Source: Gracilaria domingensis (Eukaryota; Rhodophyta; Florideophyceae; Gracilariales; Gracilariaceae). From it: 55,172 nucleotides of DNA. Made by a program: the position numbers and the translations under genes. Each line of letters begins with the position of its first letter. The first letter of the stretch is position 1. Below the pieces are notes generated by a model that searched no databases, was not told where the DNA came from, and saw nothing but the letters and a program-made list of their open reading frames with translations. The DNA lies in assembly GCA_022539475.1 (NCBI GenBank), contig VCMS01000352.1:1-55172 (forward strand). The letters are read 5' to 3'. Of the stretch, positions 20,639-32,900 are shown piece after piece.

Positions 20639-23600
20639 TCAGTTGCGCGAGCGTGCGCGGTCACGTCGCGCGCGAAAGCGAGCGACAAAGTTAAAGGGAA
20701 TGTTTTTGAGAGGCTCCCAGGAGTCTGTTGAGGGCGGGTAACCGTACTACCGGACTTTGACGACTGTAGACCCATCAGGGGCCACTCCCTCGTCGAGGAA
20801 CTTTTCTACAACCCATTCGCAGGAATCGCTGCCTTCCTCCTCGAGGAGTTCAGGCGGCAGTTCCACGTCTGGGAGAGGTGTCCCAGAGGGTTCACGCAGG
20901 GTCGTAGGGTCGACCGAGACCTGTTTAGGTCCGGTAGACTGTGGCTCAGAAGGAGCGTTCCCAGTGGGGTTAGACGCTTCGGAAACCGGCGTCGGCGCTC
21001 CCGGTGGGGATGATGCGGGCTGAGGCGACTTCGGCTGTGTCGTCGGTGACTCGGCCGCGTCAGGACCCCCTGGGGCTTTAGTGACACGGTCAATTGAGAC
21101 CGTGTCTTGCAGGCCGCCGTCCAAGATGGTCACGGTTGTGTCTGTGGCTTTGAAAACCCGAAAGGAACCAGTTATCCTAGGAAGGAGCTTGCGGGAGATA
21201 CCTTCTTCCTCCGCAGTCTCCGTCGTTTTCCGCGGAGGGCGGTCTAAAAAGAAGTAGTCCCCAGGGGAAAGTGAAAGCTGAGCCCGTACACGGGAATCAA
21301 AATCAGCCTTGTAGCGGCGCTGGACACGGTCTATTGTCGCTTTGGCCTTCGAAAGGAGGTACCGAATACGGGCGCGGGTTTGTCGTTTTACTGTGACCGA
21401 ACTCGGATTGTCAGACCCAGCTGGAAAGAAAGCGGTAGTCGGAGCAAAGAAGACGATTCCAGACGGGTGTCGCGTTAGCACCAAGTCAAAAGGTGTTGTC
21501 CCGGTGGTCCGATGGACTTGGGAGTTGTACGCGAAGACCAAGGGTTGGACGAAATCATCCCAGTCTCGCTGGTGCTTCGACACGTAATGCCTAAGGCGTC
21601 CCACAAGGGGTCGATTAAAACGCTCCGCATGTCCGTTAGTCTGCGGGTGGTAGGCAGCCGGCAGCAAATGACGCAAACCTAGATCCCCGCTAAGGGCTTC
21701 GAAGAATTTCGCGACGAACTGCGGTCCGTTATCGGTCAGCAAGTACTGGGGTGCCCCATATGGGAATACCCAGTGCTCCAGGAAGGCAAGCGCGATATTG
21801 TTAGCTTCCGTAGCCCGTAAGGGAATAGCGCGAACCAGCTTGGAGAAGCGGTCAGTAATGACCAGGATAAAACGATTCCCGTGTGTGGTCTTAGTGAGTG
21901 GCCCCAGTATGTCCTTAGCGACAAATTCGAGGGGACCCGCTGCGGTAAATAGCTTCAGATACTTCTGATGCTTGTGCTGCGTACCTCACGTCGCAGCGCA
22001 CGACCGGCAATCCTTGACGGTCTGATAAACGTCATTCGCCATGAATGGCCAATAGAAGTCCCGTCTGAGGGTCATGTACATTTTCTTCCCTCCAGGGTGA
22101 CCAGCCAAGCTGGGATAATGCGATAGATAGATTACGCGATCCCGCAGGGTTGGAGGGACCAGGCGCTGAATTGCACCGTCCAGGGGTGAGGTCCTTGAAA
22201 GGAAACCATGACGGTCGTACCCGAAGCGGGACTGGGGCTATCCAACGGATTCAGCGATACCATTACACCACGGGTCTTTTGCTTGCTCCGCCAGAAGTTC
22301 ACCCGTTGGGATAGGCACTACTTCCGTTTGCTCCGTGTCCACGGCCAGTACATCATCATACCCTGAGGGTTCGTTCGCGGTGTCAGAGTCCTCCCAATCA
22401 ATGAGGACGTTTTTGTAAAGGGTCTCCCCTTCTTGGACTGTAGCCACGAGGCAATCACAGTCCCAGTCAGGTTCCATTGCAAAGCAGGGTATGTCGTCCT
22501 CAAGAGGCCCTTCATCGAGACCCTCGGTCTCTAAACGGGACAGTGCGTCCGCAGCTTGGTGTTTGACACTCGCGCGGTGCACCACGTCAAATTCAAACTC
22601 TGACAAGCGTAGACGCCAGCGTGCGAGTCGTCCGGTACAGTCTGCCAAATTGGGGATCCACCTCAGTGAGTGGTGGTCAGTCCTCACGGTGAATCTTTCA
22701 CCTCACAGATATGGCCTTAAAAGAAGCATCGCCCACACAACCGCGAGGCATTCCTTCTCGGTGGTCGTGTAATTCCGCTCCGCACGCGAGAGGGAACGGC
22801 TCCAATACCCAACGGGTTTATATTCCCTCCCATCGGGTTGCTGTTGGAGTAAAGTACAGCCAACCTGGATATCGCACGCGTCGGTGTCCTGTAGATACGG
22901 TCGTCCCGGTACGGGTAAAGCCAAAACGGGTGGAAAGATCAGCCTATCTCTCAACTCCTGAAAGGCCTCGTACTCTTCGTCGTTCATTATCCCAACATTA
23001 TCGGGTTGTCCCTTCTCAAGTTTCCTGTTCAAAGGTGCAGCAATGCGAGCGAAGTTAGGGACAAATCTTCGAAACACATTGCACAGTCCTACAAAGGAGC
23101 GGATTCCCGTCTGGGTCGTGGGCGGTTTAGCCTGCCTGATAGCATCGCACGTCCTTTGGGAAACCTGTAGTTTTCCGGGCCGGACTACTTGTCCAAGGTA
23201 GTCCACTGAGGCCTGGAAGAAGAAGCATTTCTTCAGCTTCAGAGTGACTCCAGCATCCCGTAAAAGGGTCAGCACGTGGCGAACGTGCCGGAAGTGCTCC
23301 TCCACCGAGCCGGAGTAGATGATGACGTCATCCAAGTACACCAGAGCGTACTGCCACTTGACCTTATTCAGGATGATATCCAGCGCCCTCTGAAAGGTAG
23401 CAGGCGCATTCTTCAACCCGAAAAGCATTCGCGTGAAGCGGTATAAACCCATATGGGATGTAAATGTCGTCTTGTCGCGATCTTCCTCCGCAATCTCAAC
23501 CTGCCAATACCCACTATTAGCGTCGAGGGTTGACAAGATGGTATCTTCTCCAATGGAATCAATACACTCATCCATACGTGGGATGGGGTATGCGTCCCGA

Positions 23601-24890
23601 GGGGTCACGGCGTTGAGCCGGTGATAGTCAATACAGAACCACCAGCTACCGTCCTTTTTCTGGGCAAACACTACAGGGCTTGCCCATTCAGCCTTTGAAG
23701 GTTCAATGACGCCCGAGTCCAATATACGTTGAACCTCCAGGCCTTCCATTGCTCTGGCCTTTTGCCCAGCCCTGTAGGGAACTTGACACACCGGTTTTGA
23801 ACCCGGTTCGAGTGCAATCCTGTGTAAGGCGGTTTCTATGTGACAGAGGCGGCCCGACCACATATTTTCAAAGTCCTGTAGAAGGTCGATAATTTGGCCC
23901 TTGTGGGAAGAGAATTCTTCACCAATCTGGACCAGTTCGCGCCAGTCTTTCGCTCCCTGCGGGTCATTCTGCCCAACCGAGTCGTCGCATTCGAGACCCT
24001 CGCTGGGTGTACCCTTCCCCTCTTTAAGACGAGACCCACTGGGACCGTCTTCAAGTATTGTTAGCAAGCGAGGGGCTGGTAAAGCTATTCCAATGACCAT
24101 CTTGGGCATGCGAACTTCCCGATGGGAGAAGTTGCTGACGAGTACCCTAAAGAGACGGTTCGGAATGATATTCATGACACCGTTGGCCATGAGCGAAAGA
24201 TCTCGTGAGACCGTTTTCGGGTGGTTCTGCAAGAAAACCAATCCTGGTGTCTCACACGTGACTAGCACTTCCCGTTGGGTCATAGGGGGTATGGAAAGCG
24301 GTTGAGCGAGGCGGACCTTGTTGGACACAGTGTTCCGAGGTAGTTCCTCCAAGACCTTCTTATCCCCAAGGGGTCCTCGAGAAGCACTGACAATGGCCAC
24401 AGGTGGTGCACCATAAAGAGCAACCTTGCGCTCGCGCGGATATATCGCACAGACGTGGCGGTCGATGAATGAAGTTCCCAACAGGGCATCGGCTGCCAGA
24501 TTCGTGGCGACTAGGAATGGTATGCGCTGCTCGAAATTTCCCAGTCGGTTCGGAAGCACGATGGTTCCCAGTAATATTCATGGGTTTCTTCGACGCGTTG
24601 AAAACCCGAGGGGTCCGTTTGCGGTTTAGGAACCGTTCGTACCCAGGTGGGAGATTCTTCGCATGTATGATGTTTGGGCCAGCGCCAGTGTCTAGAATAC
24701 CCAGAAGGGTTTTGGTCGTGCGCTTCGTAAGTCCCGCTTCCATATGGACTTTATAGTTCTCTCGAGTCATAATAAAAACTGCACTCATATCAGGGCCGCC
24801 GTCCTCATCAGACCCAAGGGGACTATTACTGTCCCTATGAACCATGGTTCTAGACGAGATGCGTCCGTTCAGTTGCCAAAAAATGCTCAA
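20639..24890 (-). pseudogene. retroelement B pol: protease, RT, RNase H, integrase, chromodomain
   Basis: Leftward order: retropepsin (LLGILDTGAGPNIIHA, near 24690), a one-base frameshift near 24560, then a single frame to 20639. RT shows FCIDYHRLNAV, YPIPRMDECID and the active site LVYLDDVIIYS. RNase H has TDACDIQVG, TEKECLAVVWAM and RTDHHSL. Integrase has the HHCC region (SHYPSLAGHPGG..CRSCAA) and D,D,E in VITDRFSK, LLTDNGPQF and YHPQTNGHAERF. The C-terminal block EWVVEKFLDEG..KVR, one codon, then YGYPPSTDSWEPL is a chromodomain, which tethers integration to histone marks in chromoviruses. In-frame stops: TGA 22703, TAG 22238, TGA 21986 and TAG 20747; the last falls on the Trp expected in the chromodomain. 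All frames are otherwise intact. Confidence 0.85.
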
Positions 24891-24899
24891 AAAATAGCA

Positions 24900-25676
24900 G
24901 TAGGTGCCGAATAGTCCGCGCGCTATGGCCGTGTTGCATGGAGTGATTTTTTCATTTTATTTAATTGGCACCCAACATGTCCGATTGGCAGGCAACGGAT
25001 TTATCCTGTCCCAAAAGCAGCCGATTTTATCGAGAAGAGCATATCGTCGCCCACTCTTTTGTCTCCTGCGGAGATCGGTGTCTTCTTTTCAAAAAAGAAT
25101 TGCTGTTATATCTATGGCGTTTGCGCCTACCTGGAATTCACTGATATCCGCCCAATTTCTTTCGCCCATACATGACTATGTCGCTTCTCTTTCCTCTCAA
25201 CAGACGTTAGATGGCCTCTTTGCAATTTATGCCTCATCCTTCATAATGATACTATGGGCTCACCGCCACCATCCCCCACCTGCGGTCTCCAACCTTGCCT
25301 ACCACTTTCTTGCCCGCTTTCCCAGACTTTACCGTACCGCTCCCGTATTGAAGGCAAGTTCTATTGCGCCCTCGCATTCCACGTGCCCCACTCACTCGTC
25401 GCCTCATTTGCTTAGTACTATGCTGGCGCCCCTGTCAATCTGCCTGCACAACCAGTTCTGCATCCTATACGGTCGACATGGCGGGTCACACCCGCTCAGA
25501 AGGAAGTTCTGCTGAAGACGTTGGGCGAGGGGCCGTACTCAGAAGTTACACGAAACAACATTGTTTCATTAATTCATCGACGCGCTTCATAGCAAAATAG
25601 TTTCAACATCGCCACGAGGATCTAAACCGCCCAGACTGCTTTACAGTTTACCACAATCGCACTCGCTTTACTCTCA
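24900..25676. other. left part of the nested insertion, no supported gene
   Basis: A plus-strand frame at 24904-25515 is open for 203 codons, but its composition is ordinary and nothing is recognised. The left boundary of the insertion should be within about 24,860-24,960; no repeat like those at the right boundary was found here. Confidence 0.4.
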
Positions 25677-27250
25677 ATGGCTGAGCTGTTAGAACGCGCC
25701 ATACCGAAAGGTCGTAGTCTACGAGCAATCCGTTATTTCAGTCGCCCTCATTATGTTGGCAGCAATGTCAAAACTGCTATTCTCTTAAGAGCTGCCAAGG
25801 TATACGTGGCGGTGATCAAGCTGGAGATTGCATCTGGGCCTCTCATAAACCTTGCTATCCTCATAGAACTGCCAAGGAGTCCCTAAGGATTCTGCAAGGG
25901 GGGTGCAACTACTAGAACGAGCTGTGAAGCAACTGAACAATCCAACCGCGATGTATCTTCCTTGGTGACTTTCTCACCTCGAAGCTGCCGGGCGTCGAGT
26001 GTATCCCACGAGAAGCAGGAGCAGCAAAGCTCTTTCGACGTGCAATTCTTCAGGACGATCATGTCGGGTCGATGTGGGGCTTGGCTCATCTATACGAGGG
26101 TTCTCCGGGATTCCCAGCTAATTACAGGCGAGCAGTAAAATGGTATCAACGAGCCATTGATAGGGGCAACGGTACTGATTCAAAAGTTTCTTTGGCAAGG
26201 TTACTTGTTGCCGGCGCACAAGGAGTCCATCCGAATCCGATTCAGGCGCTGCTTCTCTTCGAGGAGGCGATTAAGTCAAAAAACAACAGCTACGTTTTTT
26301 TTGATGTTGCATATTTGCTCACTGAAGGAAGTAACGGAGTTCCAATGTTCCTCGAGAGGTGGAACTATATGGGTTCTGTATTGGAAAGTATGATTGCTAT
26401 CATGCAATGTTCTCCCTAGGGTGCATTTTGTCTGAGGGCACCGACGGAGTTCCACGAGACGTGAAACGTGCTGTAGAATTATATTAGCAGGCGATTACGA
26501 AGGGCCAGAGCAAAGATGCTGTGAATAAGTTAGCTTTGCTTCTTGTGAAAGGAGATGATAGTGTTCCCGCAGACGAAGAGCAAGCAGTTCAGCTGTACGA
26601 AACGTCGATTGAACGTGTCGGATTTGGTCAATTCAATGATGAACTTGGGCCGAATACTCAGATATGGAACGAATACAATACCAAAAGATTCTCACAGAGC
26701 TCAATATTTGTTTGTTCAAGCAGTGAGACAACCTAACGAGCCTGAGTCAATCGCTTGTTCTGCTGAGATTCTGTCTTACGGAGCAGATTTGGTGGAACCC
26801 GATCCAAAGAGAGCTTTTGGGGTTTGTGAATGCGTCATTAAGGAACGCAACGAAAAGGGTGCGACTAATTGCATGGCTAAACTCGTAAGCTACGCACACA
26901 AGGAAATTACTATTGACGCAAAAGGAGCAGACATGCTTTATCAACAACTTGTAGATGAGGAAAACGATGAGGCAGCCATGGTGGGTACAGGAGAGTTGTT
27001 ATGGAATGGTTTGGAAGAGTTGAGCCCTGATCGAAGAAGAGCCATAGAGAGGTGTGCACGCCCCATTAAAGAACCCGAAAGTGACGGCGGTCCAAGATCT
27101 ACCTCGGCCGTCATGCACAGATTACCAGATGGGGATGTTCCAACTGATCGAACATGGGCCATAAAATTGTGCAATGAATCTACTGATGCTAATCAACATG
27201 TATTCGGGAAGTTAACGTTGGCATCATTCGAAGTGTTGGTTTCAGTTTGA
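25677..27250 (+). pseudogene. Sel1-like repeat protein, frameshifted
   Basis: Across several frames the plus strand encodes tandem alpha-helical repeats of the Sel1 (TPR-like) type with the consensus LA-LL--G--GVP-N--RA--LYE-AI--G. Clear units include AELLERAI at 25680, GLAHLYEGSPGFPANYRRAV at 26075, LARLLVAGAQGVHPNPIQAL at 26200, NKLALLLVKGDDSVPADEEQ at 26525, and EILSYGADLVEPDPKRA at 26765, continuing to about 27170. At least four frame changes plus stops (for example a TAG in the LY-repeat near 26485) break it. Sel1 proteins are scaffold proteins for protein-protein contacts, often in ER or signalling roles. Repeat number cannot be fixed because of decay. Confidence 0.75.
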
Positions 27251-27689
27251 TGCAGGGGTAATCATGGAGGAAAGAGCCCTGTTACAAATGGATCGAATCT
27301 TTCGGTCATGTCGAGTGGATGCAAGGGTTGGGAACATGGATGGCTCCTGGCGTTCCCATGGGAACGAGTGCTGTTCATAGTTTTGTAGGATAGTATTAGG
27401 ATGATACTCGAAGGATGGCACTGGTATCTAGTGGCTTGAGTGGGGTGAATACTAACAATGGCAGAGTGGTTACCGCCAACGGGTTTTCAGACAGGTGTAC
27501 TGTTTCTGGGTAAGCTTCTCAATGCCTTTCTTCTCTGCCCGGCATATTTCGTAACGCGTCCATGGTGGGAACGCTGTGAACTCGCACCAATGGAGTTGGT
27601 TCCATTATGACCCCATCCGATCGCACAGCAGATTGATGTCTATATGTCCCAAAGTGAGAACGTACTGACTCATATGCCTTCAAAACATT
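27251..27689. other. spacer before the acetyltransferase remnant
   Basis: No clear frame. A more decayed 5' part of the acetyltransferase may lie here on the plus strand, but I cannot place it with confidence. Confidence 0.3.
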
Positions 27690-27979
27690 TTTGTTTCGAT
27701 TAGTGCGAAAGTAACCATTGGAGATAATGTTATCATCGGACCAGGGGTCCACATATACGCTGCAAATCACCCAAAAGACATCGAATCGAGGTATCATGGA
27801 ATGGCACGACCTTTTAAAATTGAGAACAACGTATGGCTCGGAGGTAAATCTGTTTTCCTTCCAGGAGTCATAATCGGAGAGGAAAGCATAATGGAGCTGG
27901 CTCTGTTGTCACCAAAGATGTTTCTCCATTCTGCATGGCTGTCGGGAACCGGGCTAAAGTCATAAGGAAGATGAAGTGA
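27690..27979 (+). pseudogene. NodL/maltose O-acetyltransferase C-terminal part, frameshifted
   Basis: Left-handed beta-helix hexapeptide repeats are evident: VTIGDNVIIGPGVHIYAANH, then ENNVWLGGKSVFLPGVIIGE, then in the next frame GAGSVVTKDVSPFCMAVGN and VIRKMK before TGA at 27977. The acceptor-site block YAANHP matches the catalytic-His region of maltose/galactoside acetyltransferases, which move acetyl from acetyl-CoA to sugars. There is one frameshift near 27895; the N-terminal third is missing or unrecognisable. Confidence 0.75.
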
Positions 27980-28980
27980 TGTCTGATTTTCGTTCTGCAG
28001 CAAAAGTCCAGACTGGTGAGTTTTGTTGGGTGTGATGCTCGGTGGCCTTTGACCAAGGTGTGACCTTAGAAGAGCAAGAGCAAAATGCGAGGTGACGCTT
28101 GGAATGAAACCGCACCTTTATCGACATTCATAATACAACTGGAAGCTGGCTTCTGACTCATAACGTAAAGACAGCTGACGTAAAAGAGAAGAAGAGAGGG
28201 AGCTGGGAATTTCAGCTACTGCTTTTAAGACATTCCTCGTGATTATGAGGATTGCATTCATGAATAGAGCCACAACTACCAGCATACCAAGTATTTTGCA
28301 TTAGCTTTACATTATTATACCTCATGATAGTCATGATGATCATGGTGATCCTCACAAAGTTTTTACAGGGTGTGCCCTCCATTAGGAAGACGGACCAGAA
28401 AGGCTACGTGTACTGTTGGTATCACAATACGTACACCTACAAGTTGTACGCCATAGAGAGAAACTTATTAGTGAGAAAGCGATTCTTTCAGAAACGCTCC
28501 GCAGCTACGCCCACAAACAGAGAGAGAGAGAGAGCGAACCTTATAGCAACCTTTGATAAAGATCTCAATACCGTTCCACTGGTACCAGAAGTACCCGCCT
28601 TTTCGCATGATCCGTCGGTAGTGCCCACTCGATACTGATGGCGCTGTTGTTCACTTAAATCTTTTCGCTGAACTTTTCTGCATGAACTGTCTTGCCACAT
28701 GAGGTCCATGTTGCGATACGCTTTGGGTCGTGTTATCCGGAGAATATCTTAAGGGTAGCCTTGGGAAGGATAGCTCAGAGAGCTTTCGAAGCGAATACTA
28801 AGGTTAAAGGCTATCCTTAGATATCCCCCCGCGTATTGGCCGTCGTTACATACCAACTGTACTTCAGTCCTGCGTCGTTTCCACAATGTCTTTGCTCTCA
28901 TCAACTAGATACAAGTACCTTTGATTACGAAGTTGCTTGGTCAGCAGAGATCATTTCGTTTAGCACCAACTCTACCCCGA
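27980..28980. other. spacer between acetyltransferase and aminopeptidase remnants
   Basis: About 1 kb without a supported gene. It contains a short GA-dinucleotide run (about 28519-28534) and an ATG/CAT-rich stretch near 28325. Confidence 0.5.
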
Positions 28981-28993
28981 ACTCTTTTTCATC

Positions 28994-31654
28994 ATGCCAT
29001 GTGCTGCAATTCATTTCGCTTCTAGCGCAGATCCTTTCTCTGGATCATACGCTACTCCCCACTATCAACGTCGTCTTCCACTGCGTCCCACGCATTTGAG
29101 TCTTGATCTAAGGTTCTCCATTCCAACGCGAACCGTGCGTGGCATTACGCATTTGCTAAAAGCCCAGTGGCATGGGGTACATGTTGTTACTCTGCACGCA
29201 GAAGACTTCGACCAAGTGCAAGTAAGTTCTCCAGAGGACAACATGCTCTCAATCTCCTATGATGGGCATTTGGTTCAAGCTGTACTCAGCTACCCGTTAG
29301 CTAAGGATGAGACGGTCAAGGTAGTTGTTTCATACCAAGTTGTAGACCCTGTCGATGGTCTGCTGTTCAGTAGAGAGAATGAGAGACACGGGGTAGTATC
29401 CGATCATAAAACTGAGCGAGCTCGTTACTGCCTTCTAGTTGTTGATCACCCTAGTATTCGCACTACTCTGTCATTCAAGTTGCGCACGCCTGCAGAAGAG
29501 AAGAAAACCTGAATGGCCTGGCAAACGGGGAATTGGTGTCCGAAGAAATTGAAGGCCCTGAGAAAGTTTCACAATTGGAAATGAAGCAAATTACGCCGAG
29601 TAACCTGATTCGTGTCGCAATTGGGCAGTTCGTCACTGCAAGTAGAATTGAGCAGCATGGCAAGCCCATAAAAGTATTCGGCGTGAAAGGCGGGCGCCAT
29701 CCATACACCGATGAAGATCTTGCCTTTACTTTGTGTCAGACTAAAGAAATGATAATGTTCAGTTCGAGCTCCCTTGGCCTAAGTATTACCAATTCTGTGT
29801 CGGTGACGTTGGTGAAGCCATGGAGAACAGCTCATTAGTATCATAGGACGAATGGTACATGTTGGATAAGCGAAGTTCAAGTGAAAGAGCGCACAGAGTT
29901 GATAGCACTGTCGTTCATGAACTGGAACATACTTGGTTTGGAGACATGGTTGTTTGCTCAGACCTCTGCCATAGTTTTCTCAAGGAATCATTCGCTACTC
30001 TGATTTTGGCAGAGTGGTATCATTATAACAATGGTGAGGAGGAGTTTCAAAACACTCTCACAAAATATGCTGAAACATATTTCGCTGAAACCTTGGAGTA
30101 TGTGCGTCCAATTGTATGTAGGAAATATGAGTCTTCCTGTTCTCTCTTCGACAGACATTTGTACACGAATGGGGCATGGCGTCTTCACATGCTTCGCCAC
30201 AAGCTAGGTAATGACACTTTCTGGAGTGCTGTTTCGCATTACCTTCACAAGCGAGCATGGCAGACAGTCGAGGCTGATGATTTTCGAAGAGATCTTGAGG
30301 AATTCTCGAACGAACAGCTTTTTTCTTTCTTTGATCAGTGGTTTTATGGCAAAGGACACCCGGTACTAGAAATTCCGTTCGCTTATGACGCATCAAAAGG
30401 TGGATGTGCAACTATTACTGTGAAACAAGTTCAAGCAGACGAGAAGAAAGTTATTGGTCTTTTCGACATTACAATTGATATTGCGATTGAAGTAAGTTCT
30501 GGTACATGGGAGACCCACAATCTCACAATAGAAAGTGGTGCGAGTACAGCGCAGCTGGTTGACAAAGTTCCGGCAAAGCCGCTTCAGTTGGTCGTTGATC
30601 CGGAGAAGAAAGTACTTCATAACCTCATAAATGCTGAACGGTGTCGGTGATGACATGCACATCCGTTCTCTTTCACACGCGCCAATATTTGCTGGAAGAT
30701 ACCAGTCCGCTAAATTTCTCTTTGAATGAGGGTCGCGCAGAGCCAGAGTTGCACTACGTGATGCTTTGAAGAAGGATAGCCATTGGGGTATAAGATCTGC
30801 AATTGCTGTTTGGCTGGGAAAAGCAGGGAGGAACGAGTCTTTACTGGCACTGATCGATGCTGCTTTCCACGAATCTGATGCTCGTGCAACTCCGGCAATC
30901 TTGTCTGCACTTGGGGAGTTCCGAGAATCGGAGTCTGAACAAGCATTGTTAAAATTTATTCATGGGGGACATGATATGATGCGCCCTTACGGTGCGATGG
31001 GCATGGCATTCAGAGGTCTGGGCAAGATGCGTAAGATTTAGCATCTAGAGCTTATACAGAAGTTCCTCGAAGAATTCCGCATGGGCGGCAAGAGCTTTGA
31101 ATACCACTTGCAGCAGCAAGCGCGCTAGGACATATGTGTGAATGGAAGGCGATAGAATTGATCATAAACAATTCCAGTCCTCTCAACCTAAAGCTTCCCA
31201 ACCGAGTAAGGTGCGGGCTTTTGTATGCTTTGACGCACGGAGTGGAATTTGAAAGTGCTGCAAATCGCACTAAGGTGTTTGACTTCGTCGAAAGGTTGTG
31301 CAAGAGCGAGGAGCGAAGCATGGTGGGCTGGCTGCGGCTAGAGTATTAGCTTCCTTCTCTGACTTCAGGAATCCTTTGAACGCGTTGAACGAGTTGGAAA
31401 AGCGAGTTAGTGCTCAATCCAAACCGGTAACCCGCAAGTTGAGAGAAAGGGCGAGGAAGAAGCTGAGTATGCTTACTTCGCATTTCAAAGAAAGCGCGGT
31501 GGCTATCGAGAAGATGCAAGAAGATTTAAAGGAGTTCGAGAGAAAAGTGGAAGACCTTCAGGCGAAGCTAGATGCGCAGTCGGCGACAAAGAAGGAGGAC
31601 TCGAAGAAGGTGAATCATGACAAGCAGGACGTTGTCGCTGATGGTGGGCAATGA
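28994..31654 (+). pseudogene. M1-family aminopeptidase, nearly full length, multiply frameshifted
   Basis: All main parts of a zinc aminopeptidase of the PepN/APM1 type are in order. The N-terminal beta-domain (PLRPTHLSLDLRFSIPTRTV) is at about 29070; a GAMEN-like exopeptidase motif (GEAMENSS) at 29811; the zinc motif HELEHTWFGD at 29916 with the third ligand Glu in FLKESFATL at 29984; then WFYGKGHPVLEI at 30340. C-terminal helical repeats follow (HWGIRSAIAVWLGKAGRNE at 30780) with a charged tail to 31654. Breaks: stop near 29512, shift near 29800-29860, stop near 30650, stop at 31041, shift near 31350. The enzyme would remove N-terminal residues from peptides. Length and domain order argue for a once-complete gene, not a short captured fragment. 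Confidence 0.8.
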
Positions 31655-31974
31655 CATTGTAATCAAGAGAACGATGGTTGGGGAGATTTGAGAGTATACT
31701 GTAGTACACAAAGAAAAGGATGACGAGCATCTGGATAAGAGGTTGGGCACGACAAAAGCGTGTGTCACGCTGATTTATTGGAGGTTGTGAACGCGTGGGT
31801 TTGAATGGGTTTGAATTTACACCGTACCCTCGTCCGCGAACAAGAGTGCAGGGCGAAGCATCGGGGTTTGGGTGCTGTTAAGATATCGTTATGAAGGCTA
31901 CTCGGGAGCGTTCTGATGCAGAAGTGCGCAAAAAGAAAGTACAAGTACAGATACAAGAACGCAAACAGAGGGCG
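31655..31974. other. short spacer
   Basis: Separates the aminopeptidase tail (plus) from the Arf remnant (minus). No recognisable content. Confidence 0.5.
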
Positions 31975-32230
31975 TCACGAGTAACCGTAAAGCTTGAGTT
32001 GGTCTACTATCCATTTAAAGCCATCTGGCAGATTTGTGCTATCGGTAGCGACAGTGGGGAGAACCTTGTAGTTACGCACGGGGAGATCATGAAGCTCTAA
32101 ATCGTTAACGACTTGGTCGATCGTAACGGCTTCGGGAAGGTCTTTCTTGTTGGCGAATACCCGCAATGGGATGTCGGGCACAATGAGGCTTTTCTTCCTC
32201 TTGTCGGGGCTGCGATGGCCGTTGCGGCCG
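31975..32230 (-). pseudogene. Arf/Arl small GTPase, C-terminal fragment
   Basis: About 75 residues match the end of ADP-ribosylation-factor GTPases: the guanine-specificity motif FANKKD, then LPEAVTIDQVVNDLELHDL, then the usual A-x-x-S/G block as VATDSTNLPDGFKWIVDQL, with a natural stop. The P-loop, switch regions and DxxG are absent; upstream sequence (right of about 32230) turns into low-complexity GC-rich DNA. It is either the last exon of a gene whose rest is lost or a captured fragment. Arf proteins recruit vesicle coats at membranes. Confidence 0.7.
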
Positions 32231-32289
32231 TGGGCGTACCAGCCAGCGCCGATAGAGGGGCGTCACGAGGTGAACATGATGTAATGGCC

Positions 32290-32900
32290 GCGCGTGCCGG
32301 TATTTTAAATTTATCAAAACCTCTTCGGATTTGATACAGCGCGCGCGAAGTTACAAATTCGCGCGCTCGCGAGAGCATTTTGAAATTCCCAATCAGACGC
32401 AGTGTGCGCGAACTGCGCACCGCACATGCGCCGTGCGCAGTGCGCAGTGCGCAGTGTGCTTCGCCGCGCACCCGATCTCTCCCATACGTGGTGCGACAGT
32501 TTGTTTCACAGTGTGAAGCGGACTGTCGCACCATTTGAAGTTCACACCAAGCCCTGCCGCGCGGCTGCCCGTGCACGTATTGCACTGACGCTTCGAGCTG
32601 CGCACGTATGCCGCGCTGCCGCACGGGCGCGCCGCCGTGCCCACCACGGGGCTGGTGGCCGTCGCAGTGGCACTGCGCGTATGCGGCGCCGTGCAGCTGT
32701 TGGCGCTCAACAGTTTGCCGGGCGCGCGCGGCGGCGGCAACGGCGGCGTGCGGCGCGGCCACGACTTGCGCGCATAAGCCCACGGCTGTGCGCGCAATGG
32801 CGCGGCGCGGCGCGCTGCACATCTTCTCGAGACTCGTCGAACGCGCGCGCGCTCCGCGTCATGGATACGCCCCTTGGGCGTCCTCTCTGCCGTCCCCTCT
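32290..32900. repeat. GC-rich patch with CG/CA alternation and a 12-bp-arm hairpin
   Basis: Runs such as GCGCGCG near 32340 and GTGCGCA repeated three times near 32430-32455. An inverted repeat is at 32489-32500/32522-32533 (TGGTGCGACAGT/ACTGTCGCACCA), with a second inverted pair, TTCAC/GTGAA, inside the loop. Long frames on both strands (for example 32402-33466 plus) are composition artefacts. Confidence 0.6.

Noticed and set aside
19596..20731. Several ORFs of 100-180 aa on both strands
   Set aside because: They depend on alternating CG/CA tracts and have Ala/Arg/His-biased content with no domain.
27455..27520. tRNA-like start (GGCAGAGTGGTTACCGCC)
   Set aside because: No matching anticodon stem, T-arm or acceptor 3' strand follows.
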